A stretch of DNA of 64,000 nt. Source: Chrysomallon squamiferum. Its lineage: Eukaryota; Mollusca; Gastropoda; Neomphalida; Peltospiridae. Location: contig CM022672.1 in the NCBI GenBank assembly GCA_012295275.1, positions 26,580,930 through 26,644,929 on the forward strand, written 5' to 3'. The translations under genes were made by a program, and so were the position numbers. This document shows, one piece after another, positions 54,650 to 64,000 of the stretch. How positions within the stretch are numbered: the first letter of the stretch is position 1; every line of letters begins with the position of its first letter. The notes below the pieces were generated by a model. The model ran no database searches and was not told the DNA's origin. It was given only the letters and a program-made list of their open reading frames with translations.

Positions 54650-56885
54650 AAAAACAATGCAATTTTCATAAATACATGTCGTTTTACGATTCTGTGTTTA
54701 CAAAACCGATATTTCTGTCTATCAGCCGTTTCTCTCCTCCTCTTTTCTTTGTATATATGTATTTACGTATATATATATACGTATGCATGCGTGCGTATAT
54801 ATGTATATATGTATGTGTATGTATGCATGTAAGTATGTATGCACATATATATGTATGTATATATGTATACATGTATGTATGTTTAATATGTATATACGTT
54901 TGTATGTTGTAAGTAGGCGCTCTGCCAATTTTAATACTTCTGCAAATCTATCTGTTTTTCTGTCTATGGATCACTGCTGCGATCTTTTCTGTATTTTGAA
55001 CCTCTGTTTGTTTTCAGGGCTTGTTATGGTTAGAATCTTGGCTACCATCTGAACTCAGAAAATGCCACCACTGGGCAATTTAATTAACGTATATATTTTG
55101 ATTTGTTTGTGCTACCTTTTTTTTTTTTTTTTTTTTATAATACTTTAATTCTTCGAATGAGACAAATCCAGGACAACAATCTTGAACCTTCAGTGACATT
55201 TCTCAACAAATTATAGACTGCAGTTTGTTGCTTTTAACGGTGAAGAGTTCAGTCAGGTATTCAGGGGAAAAAAAAAGAAAAAGAAAAAGTAAAAAAAAAA
55301 AAAAAAAAAGACAATCGGTCTGCATGTACGTCAAATGGCCGGTGATTTGGCAGAGTTCCCACTGTAACACTCGTTTTAACAAAACATCGGAACACTAAAA
55401 CATACTGACTGTCTAGAACGTACACACTCATTAGCGCTGATTAGTCTCCAGACTTCGCCACGACCCTTCCTTTGACGTCAAAGCAGATAACTCGACTGTT
55501 TTCTTGATAAGAGTGTGTACGTTGTGTGATCGTGAAATAAAACAACTGCAACAATAACAAAACAAAAACAACTTTCCTTCGACCACTCCTGATAATACTA
55601 CTACTACTACGAGCGATACTACTACTACTACTACTACTACTACTACGACTACTACGACTACTACTACTACTAATGTTAATGCTGCGGTTACTTCTACCAC
55701 TAATACTGTACTGCTACTACTGCTCTTATTAATACTGTTCCTGCTACTGACTTCTGTTACAGACGCCATTAAGACAACACAACAACAACAAACATTAGTA
55801 CTACTGCTACTACTACTACCACCACCACCACCAATAATAATACAATGCGTAGCCAGAAACATTTAAGCATTACGCCTGCCAAAGGCATGTCCAAAATTTG
55901 GGTCGCCTATAAATGCGTTCAGTCTTTTCAGGATAATTTTTTTCTATATTTATTATATTCAAATTTTTTTTTTGTGGAACAGTTTTACATGAATAGATAC
56001 TTTAAACCCCACCTCAATCCACACCATCAAATACAAATGAAAATCGCTCCAAAACAACACATATTTTTCGAAAGGCACAAACGAAATAATTAAACTGAAG
56101 ATGCGTTGTTAACGGTTCTCCGTCACTGAGTCTTTGCCTAAGAATCGTGGACATTCTGTGTCGTTCTATTCCCAAGTCGACTAAACGAGATGACAAACTG
56201 TACACACGCGTTAATTCGGTTTTCAAAAGTGAAGTTTTTGAAATCCGTGTCTGCTGAGACTAGATTGAGCTTAAATACAGGGCTTAGAACTGACAGGTAA
56301 GAACGTCAGATGCGGTTGTAAAGATGCGACATTCTAAAAGCTGAGATAATTAGGTATTTTAATCTTCTCTTAAATTAATGGACAAAGTACTTATTATAAA
56401 TGAAATCCTCATCAACGACAATTACTGATTTATTTATATTGTTGTCATACGTATTTTAAAATCAAGACATGTAACTAATATTGCTGATGCTGCTGCTTTC
56501 TTGTTTTTTTTTGTTTTTGTTTGTTGTTTTTTTTTTTTTTTTTTTTTTTTGATGACTTTTTTTTCACCGCGGGAAAAGTAATGCTGATTAATAACAAAAA
56601 ATAAATAAAGCAACAAAAAAAAAAAAAGAAAAAAAAAAAAAGAACAAAAACAACATTATATGTAATAGCAGTTGTTAAAAACACCTGATGAAATAAACTG
56701 TCCGTTCTTTTACCATGTACTAAATACATAATTATTCGGAAATAAAATCATGGATTTGCTCCTGAAAAAAACAATTACGGATTCGTCCCTGAAATGGCAT
56801 CATATGTAACCCACTGTCTGGAACCGAGTCAAACAAAAGTAAGTTATCGCCATCTGGCGAAAGAAAAAAAGTGAAAAATATCAGT

Positions 56886-56935
56886 CCAATGAAATCGTGT
56901 CTTCTGCACGCGGGACTGTATCCACAGTATAAATA
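56886..56935 (+). promoter_or_regulatory. Spondin-like gene core promoter: CCAAT and TATA boxes
   Basis: CCAAT at 56886-56890 and TATAAATA at 56928-56935 are spaced about 42 bp apart. The TATA box lies about 129 bp before the ATG at 57057, so transcription would start near 56958-56968 and leave a 5'UTR of about 90-100 nt without an intron. The local rise in GC (CGGCGGAACGCGCGTG at about 56980) supports an active promoter/first-exon region. Confidence 0.6.
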
Positions 56936-57056
56936 TACATCCATGATGCAGACGACACAATCTTGTTTACATTAACCCGGCGGAACGCGCGTGTCTAAGT
57001 AACACCGACGTTACTACCTTACAAACCTTACAAACTGGTAGATTTTGAACTGGGTT

Positions 57057-57285
57057 ATGACATTTTTATTCGTAATGGATTACACGAAATTAATTTTCCT
57101 AATTTTTCTCACGCTCTGCATGGTGGACGGCCGGGGTAGAAGACGATCAAAACGAGGAAACGGAAAGTGCAACGAGTATTCTTTCGCCGAGTACAACCTG
57201 ACTTTCTACGGGGACTGGTCAAAAGAACGTTTCCCGCGGATGTACCCCAGATACAGACCCAAAGCTCAGTGGTCTCAGCTCATAG
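57057..57285 (+). CDS. Spondin-like exon 1: signal peptide, basic site, start of Spondin_N
   Basis: Ends AT A|G GTATAA in phase 1 at QWSQLIG. The next exon completes the glycine and continues RTHGRTYHMWSEGQH, matching human spondin-2 QWSSLLGAAHSSDYSMW without a gap, so no exon is missing across the 4.9-kb intron. Confidence 0.88.
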
Positions 57286-58202
57286 GTATAATTACATTTT
57301 TCTTCATTTCTTTCTCTTACGATTTTAGTATTTAAAATGCAGCTGAAACTGAAAAATACGTTAAATATTATACGGATAATTAAATATATATATTTTTTTT
57401 ATTATTTTTTTCTTGACTTCAGTAGTCGCTATAACCTTTTCGATGCACTATGTATAATTTTGTAGCTCAGTGGCTAACATGCATGTCTTATATTGATAAA
57501 CTGCATTGTCTTTCCTTTTTGTTTTAACTGCTAGCATGGTCGTAAAAGTCAGTCCTCCACATATAGTTGTTAAAAAGCTATTTTATTTTAGAATATTTTA
57601 TTTCATTTTCATTATTTAATATTATTTTGCAATATAGCCTATATCTATAAACTACGTGTCACACGCTGAATAATAAAGTATCGTTTAAAAATATTACATT
57701 CGGCAACAATACGATTAATTAAATCCCTATATTATACATGTATTTGATAACCTATTATTACACATCTAGTTCTGACAAATAAAGATACCGGATCGACTAG
57801 AAACGCGTAATACTGAGAAATTATGACGTAAGTGAGATTGTGGAATTGTGTTATCTGGTGTATTAGAATTACGTAGTCTATGCTATTTTTATAGTTAAAT
57901 TTGAATATGTGGTCCTTTAGATAGGAAAATATCTATTACCTCCAGATAAATCATTATTCTTCTTGTTTGTTTTTGTTTGTTTATTTTATTTATTTATTTA
58001 TTTATTTAATTATTTATTTTAACTTTATTTATATTACTTGTTTATCTTGCTTACCCTTATGATATGATAATATTTATAAAATTTATATTTTCATAAATAT
58101 TTGTCTCTCAGCATCTTAACAGCCTGTGTCTCTCGAGCATCTTAACAGCCTGTGTCTTTAGCGCATCCTAGGATCAGTTTATATATATATATATATATTA
58201 TA

Positions 58203-58246
<44 letters not shown>

Positions 58247-59331
58247 TTAAATAAATGTTGAGACTATAAATCAAGTACCGCCTCTGTTTTAATGAACACA
58301 CTATCACTACCTAGCAAGCATGCTTTCAGCTTTTATATGTCCATAACTTACGTACTTGGGGTTTCTTGCAGACTTAATTGGGGTTTCATGAGAGAGATAC
58401 GCTTTTCACAACAAAAAATAAAAAATAAAAAGACGAAGAAGAAGAACAAGCGAAAAAGAAACCAAGAAAATGCATGATATTGAATGCAAGGTCTTCGTGA
58501 GGGTTGTGGGAGTTTTCTCGTGGTACTCATTCACCCAGTTCGATGGTTATTCAAAGTAGACTAATTGTGCAAGGGCTACTGACATAGACTTCACTGGCCA
58601 CTATAACCTTTCTGAAACACTATGTATATTGACTTATTCCTAATTCAAAGAAAAAATCTACATTCGTATGCATATCATTTACGAATGAATCATCTGTTGC
58701 TAAAATTGTAACTCTTTTCTCGTAGTTTTAGTTGTGAATGTACCATCTACAAATACTCTACTCTGATGAGACACATACATCAATACAAACGTGCGTACGC
58801 ACACACATATCCATGCACGCAGTCGTACAAATACATACAAACGTACGTACGTACATCTACATACACATTATACATACATACATACAAATCTACACATACA
58901 CACACACAAACACACACAGATACACAGACACATAAACATTTACATATACATATACACATACACATATATACGTATACAGATACATATATACACATACACA
59001 TATATACATATACACATACACATATACATATCCTTGAACTTTTGTAATGTAGTTTGATCAAACATTTATTCTGGTAAACTGCATGGCTCAGTGTAAAGGT
59101 CGATGGGTGATAAACATGAGCCCGGCAAGCGAATGTTAACAAATTCCGAACTTCCGAAGTCATCCGAAGACAATACTAAAACGGATACAGCACATGCAGA
59201 CACCAGCACACCTTGATACCAAATGTTGTATAACTCAGCGCGTACCTTTCGTACTGAATTTTGCGCAAACCACCAATTATACTAAAACGAAACCTTAACT
59301 GGAAGCCGTTCAGTGCTTCTTGAGAGATACG

Positions 59332-59427
<96 letters not shown>

Positions 59428-62114
59428 AATAGCTTGTCTGCAATCGGTTAGATCTCTCATCAGTTTGTGATGATCTATAAGCATATGTATATAGCCATAA
59501 AACTATAGCTTTGTGTGTTGTTTTTAAAAACAAAAACAAAAAAAGCATTTGTTCTTTCTAAATCATAGATTTCGATACACAATAACATAGTAACATACCA
59601 CATGACTTATGATATGATCTAAAAGCATAACCTTTTCTAACTTTAGAAGTGTACGTGTGTTCACAAATGTTTTTATAAACGTGGGATACGCCTTGGACAC
59701 GATTGTTTTGTGAAAAAAACTCTTTGCTCTTTTAATAAGCTAAAACAATAAGAGCTACAATATTGAGAATTAATTTCTTTTACCGGAATGTCACACTACA
59801 CCCAAAATTGAAAAATAAACTGTCGAATTTTATTTATAGAAATCAGCGTTCCCAGTTCTTTTCCGTTTATTTCACATTTCTTGTTTATTCATAACAGACT
59901 GAATATAAATAAAGCAACAACCGCACACAAAATGGTCACGACTGCAGGAAATTGCTACATATGGGATATATATTTATTATGTTCATAATCCACTAGTAAT
60001 ACTACCATATGACCTAATGTATAAATAAATACGAATATCTGTGGGATTATACAGTTTAGTTATATAATCTATGTATACTGTTAGTATTTTATTGATGTCA
60101 GTATATACCAATCAGTTTATGCCTTTCATTATGTCTGAAATTAAAGCATCCTTCGATCTTTTGTCCTAACTGTTCAAAGAACTGTGTGTCTTCGAAGCTT
60201 GTATCAGGCTTTTTGCTTATAACTTACGTTTTCTCTGAATACTCCTTCAATTTTCATTATGTATATATTTCATTCGCTTGAGACGCTAATACACTAAAAC
60301 ACACAAGCACACTGAATATGTCAATAGTTCCTGGCAATAATTAAATATAAATCAACGGCAATGACATCTTAAAAGGCATTTGTGGAAGAAATAGTGACTG
60401 AACGCTGCACGTTATTTATGTAACACTTTAGAAATAATTTCAGTTTATTACGAAAGTTCAGATCTAGGTGATTTTAGTCGTGCGGTTACACAGGCAAATT
60501 GAACGCATAAACAAATGAAGATGCGACATTGCATCGTCTCATCAGTACTGTAATTACAAACTGAAACAAGAGTGTGAAAGTTCTGTTATTCATTTCCTTA
60601 GTGTTAAGAGTGGAAGACTTCTTATAGTTTTCATTGCATTAAAGTGGAAGTTCTTTTATTGTTTTGATCGCACATTTGATCATTTTCAGTGCATTTCTCG
60701 TACAGTATCATTGTATTTACTTTTGGTTATTAGTTCTTTTTTTTTTTTTTGTCTATTTATGAAATGGATAATTTTATTTATTATTATTTTTTTATTATTA
60801 TTATTTTTTTTTTATACAAGGCAGTAACATTATATTTGCACATTATTTATTTGAGTCTGAAACCCGGTTATTAGTTCTTTCTTTTTTTTGTCTATTTATG
60901 AAATGGATAATTTTATTTATTATTATTTTTTTATTATTATTATTTTTTTTTTATACAAGGCAGTAACATTATATTTGCACATTATTTATTTGAGTCTGAA
61001 ACCCGGTAAGTTAACCATAAGAATACCCGCAATACAGACTGCAATACAGACTAATTTTTCGAAATGAGACAGGTCACCAGGCAAACTATGAATACTCTTC
61101 ATTGTGCAGTTCGCATAAAAGGTGGACCCACACGAATCATGGCTCCTCTTTGACTCAATTATCACAGAGGGTTTCTATGTGATTATTGTCACAGGACCCA
61201 CCAGCTTGCTGTTTTATGTAATAAGATGGTGGAGATCTCAAGACGTCCGTGTTCAAACTGAGAGTGGATACGAGAAAGTGAAGATCAAACAGAAGAAATG
61301 CATGCTCACGACAGAACGTGTTTACACTTGTAGCCAGCCGCCAGATACCGCAAAGGTCTTACTCGGAAACACGTAAAATGTCAGTTTCCGCAGCGATTTA
61401 GACGATAAATTGCTTTCACATTGGGCTTAAAAAGAAGTAACTTATTCTACAAAATGAACAACAAATGTTTCTTTTAGTTAGGAACACCTGTCGTCTGGAG
61501 AATATACCTACCTGTCCTTTGTAAACCTAGAAAAAGATGGCTTTAATAGTACTGCTACAGTTACGCGGTTAATATTTATTATATATATTAATACATTTAC
61601 AAAACAAATGTTTGTTTTTTTTTTTTTGGAGGGGGTTTCTGACCCAATCTTCCTACAACCTAGATATATTTATATGACGTATATGCATTTCTTAATCTTA
61701 TAGATATAGATATAGTTCTGTGGTTAGAGTAGCAGGGTCAGAGCTCTTCTGCGCTTGCAATACGTCAGTTGTTCATCTTCGTAATCGAGTATCATCTTCA
61801 CTGATTTAAAACAAGTCAAGATAAAAGATAGCAGACGACTACGTTATTATGCAAATCATTAAACAGAAGTTTAAAATGTAAATTTTAGAATGAAAAGTTT
61901 TTTCCTTATACATCTGGTAGCTGAAAGCATAAGCACATTTGCCCATGCATAGAAAAAGTAATCTGAATTGTATGCCTATTTGTGTTTTAATCTGCTGTGA
62001 TGGATTCGATACCAAATCCTGCTAGTTTGATAACAAACAACTTAATCAGAGCACAACTGAGGCTGGTATTTCAAATAAAAATAAAAATGAACGGTATACT
62101 ACTACTACTACTAC

Positions 62115-62145
<31 letters not shown>

Positions 62146-64000
62146 TTTTTATTATTATTATTAGGTCGGACTCACGGACGGACGTACCACATGTGGTCTG
62201 AAGGGCAGCATGCATCGTTCGCGCTCCAGAAGTTTGTAGAAGAAAGGAATACCATGCTGTTCGAAAGAGAGGCGCAAGGATACAACGATACCCGGGACAT
62301 TTTCACTGCCGCACCAATCACAGGAGGTGTAGGAAGAACGTCTCTCAGAATATTTGCAGACGGCACACATTCCAAAGTAATTAGCTCTAGCTAACCAATG
62401 ACAAAATCATTAAATTAAAATTGAACTGTGTTTGTTAAAAAAAGAAAAAAGCCATATGAACAATTCATTTAACAATATATCTTCTATTAACATAACTACC
62501 ACTTCTCATACTAGTAGTAGTAGTGCTGCTACTATTACTGTACTACTAACATGACTATATTATTATACTACTACTACTACTATTACTACTTTTGCTGCTA
62601 TTGTTGCTGATAATACTACTAAATAATATCGCAGGATCACGTCATTATTATCTTTATCATTATCGTAATAAAATTGTTGAAAACTCTGTTTATATTTGGT
62701 TTATCATCTTCATCGAATTCTTCTTTTTCGTCATCATCAGTAGTAGTAGTTTGGAAGCAGTAGGAATGCATTGTTAACATCCAAAAAAGGTTGTCTTGCG
62801 TTACTTAATATTTACTAAGATTATTTATATTATTTCATAAAATATCGGTATTTCTACTTCTTCTTTTTCAAGCTTTCATTCGTCGTAAAGCTGATACCCA
62901 GTCCAGACTGGTTCGTTGGCGTGGACAGTCTTGATCTTTGTAAAAACGGACACTGGCGACGAAAGATCTACGCTCATTTGCGACCAATGGACGCCGGAAC
63001 AGACAGAGGATTCACCTATACGTCTCCAAACTGGCCTGCATATCCGAGAGAAAAAATATTTCAGATAACTCCGAGATTCCCTAATCACCCGGCGAGTTCT
63101 TTTTATGACGAGACAGCTGAAAGAGTGCCAAGGATTGCGCATGCTATAATAGAAAAAGTGGTGGAATATCGAAGGAAAGGGAATCCTAGTATGGGACTGG
63201 ACTCGAGTCCAAATGTTGTCGTTTATGAACAAGAACACGAACGCCAAGAACGTCTTCGATTAATGACAAAACCAACTGTTGCAGGGACAACAAATAATGT
63301 GGGTCCTGATTACTTGACGAAATACAATTCTGCTGAACAGCAACGCAGCCTGCAGATGCGACCTATAACCAGTTCAAATGCGTTATTAATGGGAAGACTA
63401 ACGTCAACTTACAACGGACATCAGACGGATAGCAAATCATCAGCCAGTTCGTCATCTGTCTTGAGAAGACAATCGATATTCAAAAATACTTTGTTTGATT
63501 CGCCTGCACATTTATCTTTAATGCCAACAACAGATGCCGGGAATCAAATATCAGAGAAGACAGAGAAAAACAATATTATAACACAGAAAACTGTAGATTC
63601 AAGTTCCTTGGAAATACCAGATCCAGAACCAACTTCAGAAGGTGCTGAAATCATGTTATCAGAAACGTCACTTCCGGTTAAAGGTGTCTCACAGGAACTA
63701 AACAGTCTAGATCTTGACGATGAAGATGTAAACAGAATCAAACCTAAACTGGTTCTTCAGAAAGATTTCATTATGTCAACTGGAGATGATCAAGAAAAAC
63801 ATTTGTTGGACATATCGCAAACCGAAGTGTATTCTAACTCTAAGCAGCAGAGACTGCCTGATATCAGAGATTACAGAAACCCAACAGACGTTCACGTAAC
63901 CACTGCCTTGCAGCCCGAAATCGTCCCAACCCTTTCCACTACGGAAACCGATGAAAACGAACGGACGATCTACAGCGAAGCTTATCGCACAGACTATATA
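57057..64000 (+). CDS. Spondin-2/mindin-like secreted protein, 3' end beyond window
   Basis: Extracellular-matrix protein with an N-terminal Spondin_N domain. Exons 57057-57285, 62165-62376 and 62873-64000 (open at the edge) join in frame to 523 residues. Residues 1-25 form a signal peptide with core KLIFLIFLTLCMV; RRRSKR at 28-33 is a furin-type site; Spondin_N spans about 38-243. Matches to vertebrate spondin-2 include YNLTFYGDWSKERFP, RPKAQWSQLIG, IPSPDWFVGVDSLDLC, DAGTDRGFTYTSPNW and HPASSFY. From about residue 255 the protein is Ser/Thr/Gln-rich, without cysteine, and probably disordered. The C-terminal thrombospondin type 1 repeat expected in this family is not reached. An in-frame TAG at 57039-57041 makes 57057 the first ATG; a second at 57075 would also give a signal peptide. 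Confidence 0.88.
57415..57480 (+). repeat. Dispersed repeat with tRNA-like A box (possible SINE fragment)
   Basis: GACTTCAGTAGTCGCTATAACCTTTTC and CACTATGTATA here recur, diverged, at 58585-58630 as GACTTCACTGGCCACTATAACCTTTC and CACTATGTATA. Just after the first copy, TAGCTCAGTGGCTAACAT (57463-57480) resembles a tRNA A box as found in tRNA-derived SINEs. No B box (GGTTCGAANCC) is seen downstream, so a complete SINE is not shown. Confidence 0.4.
57481..60724. repeat. Spondin intron 1: simple-repeat-rich stretch
   Basis: No exon seen. Contains (TA)n at about 58180-58242, a long mixed ACAT/ACAC/GTAC array at about 58790-59032 and (GA)n at about 59334-59425. The unique DNA between these does not resemble a known element. 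Confidence 0.7.
60725..61006. repeat. 141-bp near-identical tandem duplication
   Basis: GGTTATTAGTTCTTT starts at 60725 and again at 60866. The 141-bp units (60725-60865 and 60866-61006) include ATGAAATGGATAATTTTATT, ATACAAGGCAGTAACATT and TTGAGTCTGAAACCC and differ only at a T/C change and T-run lengths. The near identity indicates a recent duplication or an assembly artefact. Confidence 0.9.
61122..61376 (+). other. Unassigned open frame inside spondin intron 1
   Basis: An 84-codon frame begins with GTG right after a stop and contains a hydrophobic run (EGFYVIIVTGPTSLLFYVI) followed by a basic segment with cysteines. Codon choice and local GC look more coding-like than the flanks, but no ATG, acceptor or donor fits it to the spondin gene (wrong phase) and I recognise no family. 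It may be a decayed insertion. Chance cannot be excluded at this length. Confidence 0.15.
62165..62376 (+). CDS. Spondin-like exon 2: central Spondin_N
   Basis: Follows a TTATTATTATTAG acceptor and reads THGRTYHMWSEGQHASFALQ, then KFVEERNTMLFEREAQGYND, ending ADGTHSK at a GTAATT donor (phase 0). The exon is GC-richer than its flanks. It aligns with the spondin-2 segment between the MW motif and the LVSFVVRIVPSPDWF motif. Confidence 0.88.
62873..64000 (+). CDS. Spondin-like exon 3: end of Spondin_N and long disordered extension
   Basis: Acceptor TTCTTTTTCAAG, then 1128 nt with no stop to the window edge. The first 95 codons finish Spondin_N, including the acidic metal-binding-type segment DSLDLC and DAGTDRGF. 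The remaining 280 codons are hydrophilic, with Ser clusters (SKSSASSSS), acidic patches (LDLDDEDVN) and no cysteine after LDLC. A single large exon for a linker contrasts with the small exons of the other two genes. Confidence 0.88.

Larger units (their letters stand above)
46011..56885. other. Long intergenic region, no convincing gene
   Basis: About 10.9 kb between EXOC4 and the spondin promoter. It is dominated by simple repeats: (GA)n at 46438-46504 and 51664-51737, (CT)n at 49422-49489, (ATT)n at 46200-46257 and 52739-52796, an (AAT)n/(ATT)n foldback at 48605-48679, (TATG)n at about 54755-54900 and degenerate (ACT)n at about 55600-55830. Two short protein-like frames (50510-50653 and 53568-53703, + strand) are noted separately but have no gene around them. 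No transposase, reverse transcriptase, tRNA or rRNA was recognised. Confidence 0.6.

Noticed and set aside
55431-55862. 143-codon minus-strand frame with poly-Val and poly-Ser
   Set aside because: Translation of a degenerate (ACT)n repeat.
46011-56885. Search for a hidden gene, CRISPR-like array or viral insertion in the long intergenic region
   Set aside because: Only microsatellites and short repeats found; no polymerase, integrase, capsid or spaced-repeat pattern.
61721-61760. TGGTTAGAGTAG resembling a tRNA A box
   Set aside because: No B box or acceptor stem; too short to call a SINE or tRNA.

Overview
The window is AT-rich animal nuclear DNA with three spliced genes, all on the + strand and all using the standard code. 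Gene structure (many short GT-AG exons, long T-rich introns), gene content and the very high density of simple repeats ((ATT)n, (GA)n, (CA)n, (ATAC)n and a 0.87-kb pentanucleotide array) fit a protostome invertebrate. A mollusc or other lophotrochozoan is my best guess, but no single sequence here fixes the phylum.

Layout: (1) 1-6136 has no secure coding sequence; it holds a TA-flanked MITE, a pyrimidine-rich tract, a degenerate (TAC)n stretch and a 137-bp tandem duplication. (2) 6137-21093 is the 3' two-thirds of a prominin (CD133-like) gene: 18 exons in one continuous frame of 650 residues, covering the end of extracellular loop 1, TM3, TM4, the second large extracellular loop, TM5 and an unusually long Ser/Asn-rich cytoplasmic tail. 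The first two TM segments lie upstream. (3) 21094-26915 is intergenic: 3'UTR, long (ATT)n arrays and a complete non-autonomous hAT element with a perfect 8-bp target duplication. (4) 26916-45247 is a complete exocyst subunit EXOC4/Sec8 gene, 28 core exons, about 907 residues, plus two candidate in-frame optional exons (69 and 30 nt) and the decayed 'ghost' copy of one exon. (5) 45248-56885 is UTR and repeat-rich intergenic DNA with no convincing gene. (6) 56886-64000 is the 5' part of a spondin-2/mindin-like secreted protein: a CCAAT/TATA promoter, signal peptide, furin-type site, full Spondin_N domain and a long cysteine-free, Ser/Thr-rich extension that runs off the window.

The three genes are not a known pathway. 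Prominin shapes plasma-membrane protrusions, EXOC4 tethers secretory vesicles and spondin is extracellular matrix; their shared orientation is simple neighbourhood. The main novelty is at exon level: optional phase-matched exons in EXOC4 and prominin, an exon-duplication fossil, lineage-specific protein extensions and several distinct families of degenerate intronic minisatellite. All exon boundaries were derived by hand from reading frame, splice consensus and remembered family similarity; no alignment software or transcript data were used.
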